A DNA stretch of 64,000 bases from Nocardioides sp. Iso805N. Lineage in GTDB: Bacteria > Actinomycetota > Actinomycetes > Propionibacteriales > Nocardioidaceae. The position numbers were made by a program, and so were the translations under genes. The stretch covers positions 124,001 through 188,000 of the forward strand of contig NZ_KB822576.1 in assembly GCF_000364605.1 (NCBI RefSeq), in the 5' to 3' direction. Below are positions 40,409-48,622 of the stretch, one piece after another. Positions within the stretch are counted from its first letter, which is position 1; every line of letters starts with the position of its first letter. The notes under the pieces are model-generated. The model was not told the origin of the DNA, did not search any database, and saw only the letters and a list, made by a program, of their open reading frames with translations.

Positions 40409-41269
40409 TCACCAAGGACCGAGAGCATCGGGGTGGGAACTCACGCCGATGATCTCCCCTGTCAGCCCGTCGATCAACTGGGCGCCGTCGCCGGCCGAGC
40501 GTACGGCGCGCAGCGCGACCGCGCGACGGTCGAACGACTCAGGCTCCGCGCTGCGGTCAGGCCCGGCGACGATCCAGCGCCGGGGCGGACGCTCTGCCCG
40601 CGCGGGCCGCCCCGGTTCCGGCTCGCGGTCGACCGCATCGACATACCCACCGCTGAGCGCCTCGGCCAGGCGAGCAGCTCGCACCGGTCCGATGCCGGGA
40701 TGGCGAAGCAGACCGGCGGGAGCGGCCGCTGCGATCGCCGCCACACTGCCATAGGCGGCGAGCAGGCTGCGGGCCATCGTCGGGCTGATGCCCGGCACGA
40801 CGGAGAGCATCACCTCGGCTTGTGCCGACGGATGGCGTGGAGCCCGGCGCGGGCCCTCGCTGCGGACGGTCGGCGCGACGCGACGCGCCCGCTTGGCGAG
40901 TCGGACGATCCACGCAGCGCTGTCCTCCGCGTCCAGGCTGTGCAACACGGTGAACCCGTCCTCCACCAATCGACAGACCGCTCCACGCCAGGCATCCTCG
41001 GCTATCCCCCGAGGCTCGCCCTCGACCATCAGCACCGCCTGAGGGAACGCCGACTGCAACCGCACGGCCTGATCGAAGATCCGCCCATCCCGGATCGAGG
41101 CGCCCAGATCATGCGGGCCCTTGCGCTCAACCGCCAGCCCAGGACCCAGCACGTAGTCCCCGACCGGGAGATCAGTCAGTCGGACGTCGAGGCCGGCAGC
41201 CACGAGCGCGTGGGGAATCGCACTGCCCCGTTCGCGGTAGTCGACCAACACAGGACCCGTCTCGACCAC
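40409..41269 (-). CDS. ERCC4-type (XPF-like) nuclease with helix-hairpin-helix motifs
   Basis: A protein of about 286 residues from a GTG at 41267-41269. The nuclease motif is VGDYVLGPGLAVERKGPHDL, the ERK-x3-D signature of XPF/Mus81/Hef nucleases, with the upstream metal Asp in VLVDYRERG. The second half has helix-hairpin-helix DNA-binding motifs (SVVPGISPTMARSLLAAYGS and LRHPGIGPVRAARLAEAL). No helicase domain is attached. It probably cuts branched DNA in repair. The start is uncertain, as the frame is open 160 bases further. Confidence 0.82.
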   Translation of the reverse strand: MVETGPVLVDYRERGSAIPHALVAAGLDVRLTDLPVGDYVLGPGLAVERKGPHDLGASIRDGRIFDQAVRLQSAFPQAVLMVEGEPRGIAEDAWRGAVCRLVEDGFTVLHSLDAEDSAAWIVRLAKRARRVAPTVRSEGPRRAPRHPSAQAEVMLSVVPGISPTMARSLLAAYGSVAAIAAAAPAGLLRHPGIGPVRAARLAEALSGGYVDAVDREPEPGRPARAERPPRRWIVAGPDRSAEPESFDRRAVALRAVRSAGDGAQLIDGLTGEIIGVSSHPDALGPW

Positions 41270-41382
41270 GCCACGACGGTACCCGCCACCTTCGCGGCAA
41301 CTCGTCGGAACCGGCGTCAAGACGCACCCCTGTGGGTACATCGTCTCGCCACGATGCCCCGGACGCCGGAAGGACCTCCCCC

Positions 41383-41877
41383 ATGGACGAGCTCGACAAC
41401 ATCGCCGCCGACCCCCTCGGATCACCCGCACCCGGTTCAGCCCAGGTCTCGACCGCGCTCGGGCTCCTCGGCGACCTCCTCACCACCGCTCCCGCGAAGA
41501 CCCAGCTCTGGGAACGGCGGGACCACGGCAACGGCCTGCCGTACCGCCTGTGGGATGCGCTGCCGATCGTGCACGCCCTCGCCGCCGACCACCTCATCAC
41601 CGAGGCCGAGGCCGTCCACGCCGTCCAGGCAGCCGTCCGTCAGATCAAGACCGACGACGACGTCATCGACATCCTCTCCGAGCGCCTCGCCGAGCTCGGG
41701 GTCGAGAGCCTCAAGGACTTCATGGGCCGCACCATCGAGCTCGAGACCCATCATCCGCTCAACCTCGGCGCCTACGCGCTCAGTGTCGTCGACTCCGATG
41801 CCATGCAGGCCGCCTACGCACGCACCGCCACCGCCCTGCGCGAACGGTCGCTCCCCGCTCAGCCGACCGCAGCCTGA
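41383..41877 (+). CDS. Hypothetical acidic protein, 164 residues
   Basis: The ATG at 41383 follows GGAAGGACCTCCCCC, a fair ribosome-binding site. The product is soluble and mainly helical (LPIVHALAADHLITEAEAVH; AAVRQIKTDDDVIDILSERL), with no signal peptide or membrane helix. I recognise no family. It is divergent from the ERCC4-type gene and ends just before a tandem repeat and palindrome at 41881-41941. Confidence 0.65.
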   Translation: MDELDNIAADPLGSPAPGSAQVSTALGLLGDLLTTAPAKTQLWERRDHGNGLPYRLWDALPIVHALAADHLITEAEAVHAVQAAVRQIKTDDDVIDILSERLAELGVESLKDFMGRTIELETHHPLNLGAYALSVVDSDAMQAAYARTATALRERSLPAQPTAA

Positions 41878-41880
41878 CAA

Positions 41881-41910
41881 CGTCCGCCGACGTCCGCCGA
41901 CGTCCGCCGA
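41881..41910. repeat. Three tandem copies of a 10-bp repeat
   Basis: CGTCCGCCGA is repeated three times without interruption, immediately after the stop at 41877. The last copy runs into the 38-base palindrome. Confidence 0.9.
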
Positions 41911-41941
41911 GCTTGTCGAGGCGCCTCGACAAGCTCGGCGG
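41904..41941. repeat. 38-base perfect palindrome (dispersed-repeat or terminator type)
   Basis: Arms CCGCCGAGCTTGTCGAGGC (41904-41922) and the exact complement (41923-41941) meet with no spacer. The core CTTGTCGAGGCGCCTCGACAAG looks like a mobile or dispersed hairpin repeat of actinomycete genomes. It can also act as the transcription terminator of the gene ending at 41877. Confidence 0.8.
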
Positions 41942-42056
41942 CCGGAGCTCGGCAGCCGGAGCTGCGGGCATCAGTCGACTCCGTACTGCCACTCGCAACC
42001 CGTACGTCGGCAGCGTCGTCGCCGGCTAGTCCATCGGTCGCAGGGTACTGGTATCC

Positions 42057-43157
42057 GTGGTCGACGAATCCTCTCCCCGGCTTCGGCGGGTGACGGTTGC
42101 ATCCGTCCCTGCCTCCCACGTGTACGTACGACATGTTGCCGCCGAGGACGATGACGGCGTACGCCGCCTCGCCGATCCGGACCCGTCGAGTCCCGGACGC
42201 TCCACCGAGCAGACGTGGTGGCCGCCGGTGATGCTTCAGAAGGGGTGGGCGACCTCGCATGACTTCGACGTGTTCCACGTCCAGTTCGGCTTCGATGCGT
42301 GGGACCCGCACGCGCTGCGCGAGTTGGCCGCGGAGCTGGCCGCACGGCACAAGCCCCTGATCTACACCGTGCACGATCTACGCAATCCGCACCACCAGGA
42401 TCGCAGGCTGCACGACGCCCAGCTGGACGTGCTGGTGCCCGCAGCGGACACGGTGATCACCTTGACCGCGGGCGCCGCCGCCGAGATCCGGCGGCGCTGG
42501 GACCGCGATGCCGTCGTCCTGCCCCACCCCCACGTGGTGCCCTTGGACCGGACGAGGCGACGCGCCCTCGCCAGTCCGAATCAGGAGCCCTTCCGCATCG
42601 GCCTGCACGTCAAGAGCCTGCGTGCGAGCATGGCTCCCTTGCGTCTGCTGCCTCAGCTGATCGCCACCGTACGGGCACTTCCACATGCGGTCTTGCAGGT
42701 CAACGGCCACCGCGACGTACTGGACGACGAAGGCCCGCGGCGCGATCCGGCACTGGCCGACTACCTGCACGCGGCCGCCGCGCGTGGTGATCTCGACCTG
42801 AGGGTGCATGACTTCATGTCCGACACCGAGCTGTGGGACTACCTGGAGTCCCTGGACGTATCGGTGCTGCCCTACCGCTTCGGCACGCACTCAGGGTGGT
42901 TGGAGGCATGTCTCGACCTCGGGACCGCCGTCGTCGCCCCCGACTGCGGCTACTACGCCGATCAGGGCGCGACGGCGATCTTCCACCACACCGAGGACTC
43001 CTACGATCCGACCTCACTCGATCGCGCTCTGCGGCACGCCTACGAGGTCGGCGCCCCGGGGCCCACACCGGTCGGCGAGCGTCGCCGGCAGCGCGCCTGG
43101 CTCGCTGAAGCGCACCGCCGGATCTACCACGAAGCGTTGGGCGGAGTGCGGACATGA
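42057..43157 (+). CDS. Glycosyltransferase (GT4-like), first gene of a four-GT operon
   Basis: A 366-residue protein. The N-terminal domain begins VTVASVPASHVYVRHV. The C-terminal domain has the GT-B pattern LEACLDLGTAVVAPDCGYY in the place of the nucleotide-sugar motif. A GTG at 42090, directly before the conserved start, is an alternative to the GTG at 42057; neither has a good ribosome-binding site. It overlaps the next gene by four bases. It likely transfers a sugar to an acceptor in the cytoplasm. No sugar-nucleotide synthesis gene is nearby. Confidence 0.82.
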   Translation: MVDESSPRLRRVTVASVPASHVYVRHVAAEDDDGVRRLADPDPSSPGRSTEQTWWPPVMLQKGWATSHDFDVFHVQFGFDAWDPHALRELAAELAARHKPLIYTVHDLRNPHHQDRRLHDAQLDVLVPAADTVITLTAGAAAEIRRRWDRDAVVLPHPHVVPLDRTRRRALASPNQEPFRIGLHVKSLRASMAPLRLLPQLIATVRALPHAVLQVNGHRDVLDDEGPRRDPALADYLHAAAARGDLDLRVHDFMSDTELWDYLESLDVSVLPYRFGTHSGWLEACLDLGTAVVAPDCGYYADQGATAIFHHTEDSYDPTSLDRALRHAYEVGAPGPTPVGERRRQRAWLAEAHRRIYHEALGGVRT

Positions 43158-44227
43158 CGCCGCTGCGCATCTGCCTGATCGCCTCCAGCAGGTTCCCGAT
43201 CTGCGAGCCCTTCGCAGGCGGGATGGAGGCCCACACCCACGCACTGGCGCGCGAACTCATCCGACGCGGGCACGACATCACCTTGTACGCCGCGGCGGGC
43301 ACCGATCCGAGCCTGGGGGCGCGCACTCTCGAGGTCGCGAGCTTCGCCGCCAGCACGCAGGCGCGTGCCGACGTCGCTGTCTCCTCCGACGGCTGGATGG
43401 AGGACCACCACGCCTACCTCGCGCTGCTGCTGGACCTCTCCCGCGAGGCGCCGAGCACGTTCGACATCATCCACAACAACAGCCTGCATCACCTTCCGAT
43501 CGCGATGGCCGCCGCGGTGCCGGTGCCGATGGTGACCACGTTGCACACGCCGCCGGTGGCGTGGCTGGAGTCGGCACTCCGCTTCGCTCCGTCCCACAGC
43601 CGATTCGTCGCTGTCAGCGACCATGTCGGCCGGGCCTGGCGGCACGTCGTCTCATCGCGCACGATCGCCAACGGCGTGGACACCGACCTGTGGGCACCGG
43701 GCCCCGGAGGTGGCGGGGCCGTCTGGTCGGGGCGGATCGTGCCCGAGAAGGCGCCGCACCTCGCGATCGACGCTGCCCGGGCGGCCGGTCTGGCCATCGA
43801 GCTGGCTGGTCCGGTCTTCGACCACGCGTACTTCGCCGACCACATCGAGCCGCGGCTGGGTGGCGACGTACGCCTTCTCGGGCATCTGAGCCAGCGCGAG
43901 CTGGCCACGGTGGTGGGCCGCGCGCGGGTCGCCATCGTCACGCCGGCCTGGGACGAGCCGTACGGACTGGTCGCAGCCGAGGCGATGTCGTGCGGCACTC
44001 CTGTCGCGGCGATCCGACGCGGCGCGATGAGCGAAGTGGTCGGGAAGACCGCGGGACGGCTGGCGGAGCCCGGCGACGTACCGGGGTTGGCACGTGCTGT
44101 TCTCGAGGCCGCGGCGCTGAGCCGCAACGAGGTCCGGGCGTGGGCATGCCGGCATCACGGCCTGAGCCGGATGGTGGACGAGTACGAGGACTTCTATCGC
44201 ACGGTGAGACTCCGGGGCGCTGCGTGA
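43154..44227 (+). CDS. Glycosyltransferase family 4
   Basis: A 357-residue GT-B enzyme. The N-terminal acceptor domain has GGMEAHTHALARELIRRGHD, the typical GT4 opening. The C-terminal donor site is TPAWDEPYGLVAAEAMSCGTP, with the Glu residues of the E-x7-E motif. A segment SGRIVPEKAPHLAIDAAR (WSGRIVPEKAP in the protein) is also canonical. The ATG overlaps the previous stop, and its own stop overlaps the next GTG. The product sugar is unknown. Confidence 0.9.
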   Translation: MTPLRICLIASSRFPICEPFAGGMEAHTHALARELIRRGHDITLYAAAGTDPSLGARTLEVASFAASTQARADVAVSSDGWMEDHHAYLALLLDLSREAPSTFDIIHNNSLHHLPIAMAAAVPVPMVTTLHTPPVAWLESALRFAPSHSRFVAVSDHVGRAWRHVVSSRTIANGVDTDLWAPGPGGGGAVWSGRIVPEKAPHLAIDAARAAGLAIELAGPVFDHAYFADHIEPRLGGDVRLLGHLSQRELATVVGRARVAIVTPAWDEPYGLVAAEAMSCGTPVAAIRRGAMSEVVGKTAGRLAEPGDVPGLARAVLEAAALSRNEVRAWACRHHGLSRMVDEYEDFYRTVRLRGAA

Positions 44228-45225
44228 TCGGCTGGTACGTCCATCACCAGGGTGCCGGCCACCTCCACCGTGCCCGAGCGGTGCAGCGCGTCCTCGATCT
44301 GCCGGCGACGGTCCTCTCCTCCCTGCCGCGCCCCGAAGACTGGACCGGCGAGTGGGTGCAGCTGGAACGCGATGACGGCGATCCGGCGCGAGAACCCGAT
44401 GCGGGTGGGCGGCTGCACTGGGCGCCGCTGCACCAGAGGGGGCTGACGACGCGAATGGCGCAGATCTCCGCATGGCTCGGGTCGGCGCGACCCACGCTGC
44501 TGGTCTGCGACGTGTCGGTGGAGGTGTGCCTGCTTGCCCGGTTGCACGGCATCCCGGTCCTGGTCGTCGCGATGCCCGGTGTCCGCTCCGATCCCGCCCA
44601 CCTGCTCGGGTACGACGTCGCAACCAGCGTGGTCGGCTGCTGGCCGGTCCAGGCTCGCGGCCTGTTCGAAAGCTCCCCCGCCGTGGCCGGCCGACTTCGG
44701 CTCGTGGGTGGACTCTCGCGGTTCTCTGTCGTTCGACCTGAGCCTCGCCGTCCCGGTCCCCCACGGGTGAGCGTGCTGCTCGGCACGGGAGGCAGCGACA
44801 TCGACGAGGTGATGATCGACCAGGCGCGGACCCGGTCCGCAGGCTGGGACTGGACGATCATGGGTCGGCATGTTCGGCAATGGCACGCGGACCCGTCCGA
44901 GAGCTTGCGGCACGCGGACGTCGTGATCACGCAGGCCGGCCAGAACGCGGTGGCCGAGGTGGCGGCCGCTCGGCGTCCCGCGATCGTCATCCCGGCCCGG
45001 CGCCCGCACGACGAGCAGCTACGGACGGCGGCGGCCCTCGAGCAAGGTCCGTGGCCTGTCTCCGTCCGAGCGGAGTGGCCGCTGCAGGACTGGGCCTCGC
45101 TCCTGCACACCACCGCTGCCCTCGACGGCGAGGCCTGGGCGAGCTGGTGCGACGGGCTGGCCGCGAGCAGGTTCGCCGCGATCGTGGAGGAGCTCGCCGC
45201 TCGCTTCCCGGACCCGAGCCCATGA
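44224..45225 (+). CDS. Glycosyltransferase (MurG/GT28-like C-terminal domain)
   Basis: A 333-residue protein from a GTG that overlaps the previous stop (GTGA at 44224-44227). The N-terminus reads GWYVHHQGAGHLHRARAVQR, the glycine-rich acceptor loop of GT-B enzymes with a His typical of the GT28 group. The C-terminal part has VSVLLGTGGSDID and ITQAGQNAVAEVAAARRPAI, matching the UDP-sugar site of MurG-like enzymes. It overlaps the next ATG by four bases. Confidence 0.82.
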   Translation: MIGWYVHHQGAGHLHRARAVQRVLDLPATVLSSLPRPEDWTGEWVQLERDDGDPAREPDAGGRLHWAPLHQRGLTTRMAQISAWLGSARPTLLVCDVSVEVCLLARLHGIPVLVVAMPGVRSDPAHLLGYDVATSVVGCWPVQARGLFESSPAVAGRLRLVGGLSRFSVVRPEPRRPGPPRVSVLLGTGGSDIDEVMIDQARTRSAGWDWTIMGRHVRQWHADPSESLRHADVVITQAGQNAVAEVAAARRPAIVIPARRPHDEQLRTAAALEQGPWPVSVRAEWPLQDWASLLHTTAALDGEAWASWCDGLAASRFAAIVEELAARFPDPSP

Positions 45226-46064
45226 GCACCGCGGTCGTCACCATCGCCCATGGGCGCCACCAGCACCTCCTCGCCCAGCAGCACTCGCTGCTCGCCGGCT
45301 CGCTCGTCCCGGAGATCTACGTGGTGGTCGCGATGGACGACCCGAGGATCGCAGACGGCCTCAGCTCCGGCCTGCGGCCCGACGTCGTACACCTCCCGGC
45401 GGATCCGCGTGGCCTTCCCCTCGCGGCCGCGCGCAACGCCGGCGCCGAGCGTGCCCTCGACTCGGGCGCGGAGATCGTCATCATGCTCGACGTGGACTGC
45501 CTGGCCGGGCACGACCTGGTCGACGGGTATGCGGAGGTCGCCTCGACCCACCCGACCGCGGTGTGGTCGGGTCCGGTGACCTACCTGCCAGCCGAGCCAC
45601 GCGGCTATCGCCTCATCGACCTCGATGCCTACGACGCGCCCCATGCGGCGCGGCCGGCACCGGAGCCAGGCGAGGTGGTCCTAGACGCTTCACCCGACCT
45701 CTTCTGGTCGCTGTCCTTCGGGCTCCATCGCCGCGCTTGGACGCAGGCGGGCGGCTTCTGCGAGGGCTACGTGGGGTACGGCGGCGAGGACACCGACTTC
45801 GGGCACACGGCTCTGGCTCGCGGCCTGAGGCTGGGCTGGGCCGGGACGCCACGGGCCTATCACCAGTACCATTCCACCGCCGACCCGCCCTACCAGCACC
45901 TCGACGACATCCTCCGCAACGGACGCCTCTTCCGCTCCCGCTGGGGCCGGTGGCCCATGCAGGGCTGGTTGGACGCGTTCGCCCGCGGCGGCCTCATCGA
46001 GTGCCGCGAAGGCGACTGGGTCCGCACGGAGACCCGGTCGACCTCGCCGCACGCGGCCCCCTAG
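45222..46064 (+). CDS. Glycosyltransferase family 2 (galactosyltransferase C-terminal type)
   Basis: A 280-residue GT-A enzyme. The DXD-type metal site is IVIMLDVDCLAGHDL. The C-terminal motif GYVGYGGEDTDFGHTALARG matches the galactosyltransferase-type end of GT2 enzymes, with the catalytic Glu-Asp. It is the last gene of the operon, ended by the hairpin at 46130-46181. Together the four enzymes could assemble a short glycan on a lipid or small-molecule acceptor. Confidence 0.88.
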   Translation: MSTAVVTIAHGRHQHLLAQQHSLLAGSLVPEIYVVVAMDDPRIADGLSSGLRPDVVHLPADPRGLPLAAARNAGAERALDSGAEIVIMLDVDCLAGHDLVDGYAEVASTHPTAVWSGPVTYLPAEPRGYRLIDLDAYDAPHAARPAPEPGEVVLDASPDLFWSLSFGLHRRAWTQAGGFCEGYVGYGGEDTDFGHTALARGLRLGWAGTPRAYHQYHSTADPPYQHLDDILRNGRLFRSRWGRWPMQGWLDAFARGGLIECREGDWVRTETRSTSPHAAP

Positions 46065-46129
46065 AACGCACGTCGCGAAGGAAATCCGCAACCGGCGCGC
46101 GCCCGGGACGCGTAGGACGGAGAACGGCA

Positions 46130-46181
46130 CGAAGCCTCGGGACCCCGCTCGCTGCGTGAGGGCGGACGTCCCGAGGCTTCG
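46130..46181. terminator. Bidirectional hairpin terminator
   Basis: A perfect 14-bp stem (CGAAGCCTCGGGAC, 46130-46143, with its complement at 46168-46181) has a 24-base loop. It lies between the convergent ends of the glycosyltransferase operon and hsp20. Confidence 0.8.
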
Positions 46182-46195
46182 TCGCCTCTCGCAGA

Positions 46196-46633
46196 TCAGG
46201 CGGTGATGGCCGTCGGAGACTCCGTGCGGCTCTCGGGGTCGTGCGTGATCTCGATCTTGCGGGGCTTCGCCCGCTCGGCGACCGGCACCACCAGCCGCAG
46301 AACGCCGTCGGCGTACCCGGCCTCGATGCGATCCAAGTCGAGGTTGTCGCCGAGCACGAGCTGGCGGCTGAACGCACCGCGGGGGCGCTCGGCCGCCAGC
46401 GACTCCCAGTCGCCGTTGCGAGCCACGCGCTCCGCGCGGACCGTGAGCACGTTGCGCTCGACGTCGAGGTCGATGCTGTCACGGGCCACGCCGGGCAGGT
46501 CGAACTCGATGACGAAGCGGTCGCCCTCTCGCCATGCGTCCATCGGCATGACCGCGGGGCGGTTGGTCGTACCGAAGACCTGCTGAGCCACGCGGTCGAG
46601 GTCACGGAACGGGTCGGTCGTACGGATCAGCAT
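46196..46633 (-). CDS. Hsp20/alpha-crystallin small heat shock protein
   Basis: A 145-residue protein. The alpha-crystallin domain runs from about residue 38 to 130: [20 protein letters not shown] at its start, then [20 protein letters not shown] and [20 protein letters not shown]. It holds unfolding proteins in the cytoplasm without ATP. The ATG at 46631-46633 follows AGGAGGACATGTG. It is divergent from an HspR-like MerR gene, with an AT-rich inverted repeat between them. Confidence 0.93.
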   Translation of the reverse strand: MLIRTTDPFRDLDRVAQQVFGTTNRPAVMPMDAWREGDRFVIEFDLPGVARDSIDLDVERNVLTVRAERVARNGDWESLAAERPRGAFSRQLVLGDNLDLDRIEAGYADGVLRLVVPVAERAKPRKIEITHDPESRTESPTAITA

Positions 46634-46684
46634 CACATGTCCTCCTGGTTCGTGAGGGCCGAGGTTCGGAGCCCCCGGATCTGT

Positions 46685-46714
46685 ATTGACGGTTATAGGT
46701 TTTATATAGTCGAG
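46685..46714. promoter_or_regulatory. AT-rich divergent promoter with inverted repeat (possible HspR operator)
   Basis: TTGAC (46686-46690) and GTCGA (46709-46713) form an imperfect dyad around an AT-rich core containing TATATAGT. It lies between hsp20 and the MerR-like gene. It is only loosely like the HAIR element (CTTGAGT-N7-ACTCAAG) recognised by HspR, so the assignment rests mainly on position. Confidence 0.5.
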
Positions 46715-46719
46715 GAGTG
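46705..46719 (+). promoter_or_regulatory. Leaderless promoter of the HspR-like gene
   Basis: A -10 element TATAGT (46705-46710) is followed by six bases and then the GTG start (46717). This spacing puts the transcription start at the start codon. No usable ribosome-binding site precedes the GTG. Confidence 0.55.
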
Positions 46720-47031
46720 AACCGCGGTCAAGAGAGGCTTGATGCACGTCGTCGTGGGGTGTTCGCCATCTCAGTGGCTGCGGAGATGGTCTCCATGGAG
46801 ATCCAGAACCTGCGCGTCTACGAGCGCCGGGGGCTGGTCGCACCCGACCGCTCCCCCGGCGGCTCGCGGCTCTACAGCCCCGACGACATCGACCGGCTGC
46901 ACCGCGTCCGCGAACTCCTCGCCGAGGGCCTCAACCTCGTCGGCATCGCCCGTGTCATGGCCCTCGAGGAGCGGATCGAGATCCTCGAGGCACGGCTTCG
47001 CCGTCGCGGCCGACCGGATACGCCAGGCTGA
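46717..47031 (+). CDS. MerR family regulator, HspR-like
   Basis: A 104-residue protein. The winged helix-turn-helix is [20 protein letters not shown], then [20 protein letters not shown], closely following the HspR pattern, with a short C-terminal coiled coil ([17 protein letters not shown]). HspR represses chaperone genes until heat stress. Divergent position to hsp20 strongly supports that role. The GTG start at 46717 appears leaderless; a GTG at 46759 would remove the non-conserved first 14 residues. Confidence 0.86.
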   Translation: MNRGQERLDARRRGVFAISVAAEMVSMEIQNLRVYERRGLVAPDRSPGGSRLYSPDDIDRLHRVRELLAEGLNLVGIARVMALEERIEILEARLRRRGRPDTPG

Positions 47032-47044
47032 CGGTGCGACACGT

Positions 47045-47378
47045 GGCACGCCATCGAAGCATCGGCCAGGGCGACCTTCTGGCGGACCTTGAGTCCCGCT
47101 GCCACAGCCGTACGGGTCCGAGCCACCAGGCCGGTGGTGACGCGGACACGGCTGACCTCGCCGTCGGCGTACACCTCCACCGCACCATCGCAACCGCCGA
47201 CGTCGGCACGCTGAGGACGTGCGTGGACGAGCCGAGGACGACGTCGATCGCGGCCCCTGTCAGGAGGTCGAGGTCCTCCTGGTCCAGAGCCACGGTCACC
47301 GGGTACGTCGAGGAGCCCGACGTATCTGCGGGGCACCTTGCCGACCAGCGTGACGGCGGTGGTGCTGGGAGCGACCAC
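47045..47378 (-). pseudogene. Decayed efflux/secretion adaptor (HlyD/RND adaptor type), two frameshifts
   Basis: Minus-strand pieces in two frames join into one coherent protein end. Frame A gives VAPSTTAVTLVGKVPRRYVG. Frame B gives TYPVTVALDQEDLDLLTGAA and STHVLSVPTSAVAMV. Frame A again gives DGAVEVYADGEVSRVRVTTG and AAGLKVRQKVALADA. This order matches the membrane-proximal end of periplasmic-adaptor proteins that go with ABC or RND exporters. The shifts fall near 47305 and 47185. No transporter gene is adjacent, so this is probably the remnant of a deleted operon. Confidence 0.7.
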
Positions 47379-47470
47379 CGCCTTGCTGCAGATCGGGAGC
47401 CCTTTGCCTTCCGGTCGCGTCCGCTGTGCTGCACAATGTAAATCGCGTTACACCACAACTGGGCGGTCCA

Positions 47471-48352
47471 ATGACCACGAACCACAGGGCATCTCTGGCG
47501 GCGTTCATCGCCGTCGCTCTGGCCTGCGTGGTCGCCTTCCACATCCCGCTGAACTACAGCCCCACCCATCCGGTTCCGCACCTGCCCCGACCCGGCTGGC
47601 ACCTCATCGCGGGCGCTGAGCTCCTCCCGGCACAGCTCGTCGTCGCAGGGTCGTCCCTCGCGCATGCCGTGAAGGAGGACGTCAGCGAGCCGAGCGAGCC
47701 GTCGGTCGCGACGGTCTCCTCCGCAAGCGCGAGCTCGGCGGTCGTCGAGGCGGTGGCGACCCAGGCGCACGCCGGCGGCACCACCACCACCGCCGCCAGC
47801 ACGACGGCGAAGCATCAGCAGGCGCACACAAGCCCCACCCAGAAGCCTCCCTCGAAGCACCCGCATACCAAGAACCCGCATACCAAGAACCCGCACACCA
47901 AGAACCCGCCCGTGGCTCCTGTGACGACGCCGCCGGTGACGGCACCCACCCCGCCGACAGGTACGGGGACGGGTGGCACGGGTAGTGGCACGGGCAACGG
48001 CACGGGTAGCGGCACGGGGACGGGCGGATCCGGTAGCGCCGGGTCCGGTGACGGCTACGGGAACGGCTACGGCGGCGGCCATCCCTCGGTGGCGCATGCC
48101 GCGACCTACCCGACCGCGTATCCGGGGCACTACTCCGGCTACTACTCCGGCTACGCCTCGAACGCCTACGCCGCCCGCACGCGGTTCGGTTCGTGGCCCT
48201 CGCCCACGCATGGCAGCACGGACCGGTCCAGAGCACCGCGACCCCGGTACGACGCCGCGCCCGGTCACCACGCCGGCACCGGCCAGCGCCATCGTTGCGA
48301 TCGCGGCACGGGAGATGGCGCCCGCACGGCCGGGCGCCACGCGCGTCGCTGA
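47471..48352 (+). CDS. Repeat-rich, low-complexity secreted or surface protein
   Basis: A 293-residue protein from the ATG at 47471. An N-terminal hydrophobic helix (SLAAFIAVALACVVAFHI) acts as signal or anchor. The middle is Thr/Ala/Ser-rich, then three HTKNP repeats (15-bp DNA repeat), a Pro/Thr linker, a (GTG)n Gly/Thr/Ser block, and a Tyr-rich stretch (GHYSGYYSGYASNAYAARTR). The last 60 residues are Arg-rich and may reflect a frameshift, since another frame reads more smoothly. No catalytic domain is recognised. It may be a wall-spanning or adhesive protein. Confidence 0.6.
   Translation: MTTNHRASLAAFIAVALACVVAFHIPLNYSPTHPVPHLPRPGWHLIAGAELLPAQLVVAGSSLAHAVKEDVSEPSEPSVATVSSASASSAVVEAVATQAHAGGTTTTAASTTAKHQQAHTSPTQKPPSKHPHTKNPHTKNPHTKNPPVAPVTTPPVTAPTPPTGTGTGGTGSGTGNGTGSGTGTGGSGSAGSGDGYGNGYGGGHPSVAHAATYPTAYPGHYSGYYSGYASNAYAARTRFGSWPSPTHGSTDRSRAPRPRYDAAPGHHAGTGQRHRCDRGTGDGARTAGRHARR
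47861..47905. repeat. Three tandem copies of a 15-bp repeat
   Basis: CCGCAYACCAAGAAC is repeated three times (47861, 47876, 47891), with a single C/T difference in the last copy. It encodes the HTKNP repeat of the surface-type protein. Such perfect in-frame repeats expand and contract easily. Confidence 0.9.
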
Positions 48353-48622
48353 GTGCTGATCTCGCCCCTGACCTGGGCGAACGTTGCTCATCCACGGTGC
48401 TGCGCTGACCACAGCGAGGCTCAGGCGACCCCTTCGCGCCCATCTGGTCTATGCAACCAGGACCGTCCCGGCGTACCCCTGGACGCTCACGCGCGTTGAT
48501 ACCTGTGGAGACGGTCTTCGGGATGGTCCGATCCACGACCAGAGTCACTTTCCCGAAACCGGCGTCATGGGGGACGGCACAGACCGTCTCAAGTTCGTTA
48601 CCAGCGACAAGGAGCGAGAACG

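Noticed and set aside
47861..48030. Short regular repeats resembling a small CRISPR array
   Set aside because: The units are contiguous without spacers, keep the reading frame and encode HTKNP and Gly/Thr repeats. No cas genes are present.
48190..48352. Possible NlpC/P60-like tail in another frame of the repeat-rich protein
   Set aside because: The alternative frame (SAIVAIAAREMAPARPG) only loosely resembles that domain and lacks the Cys-His catalytic residues, so I did not call a domain.
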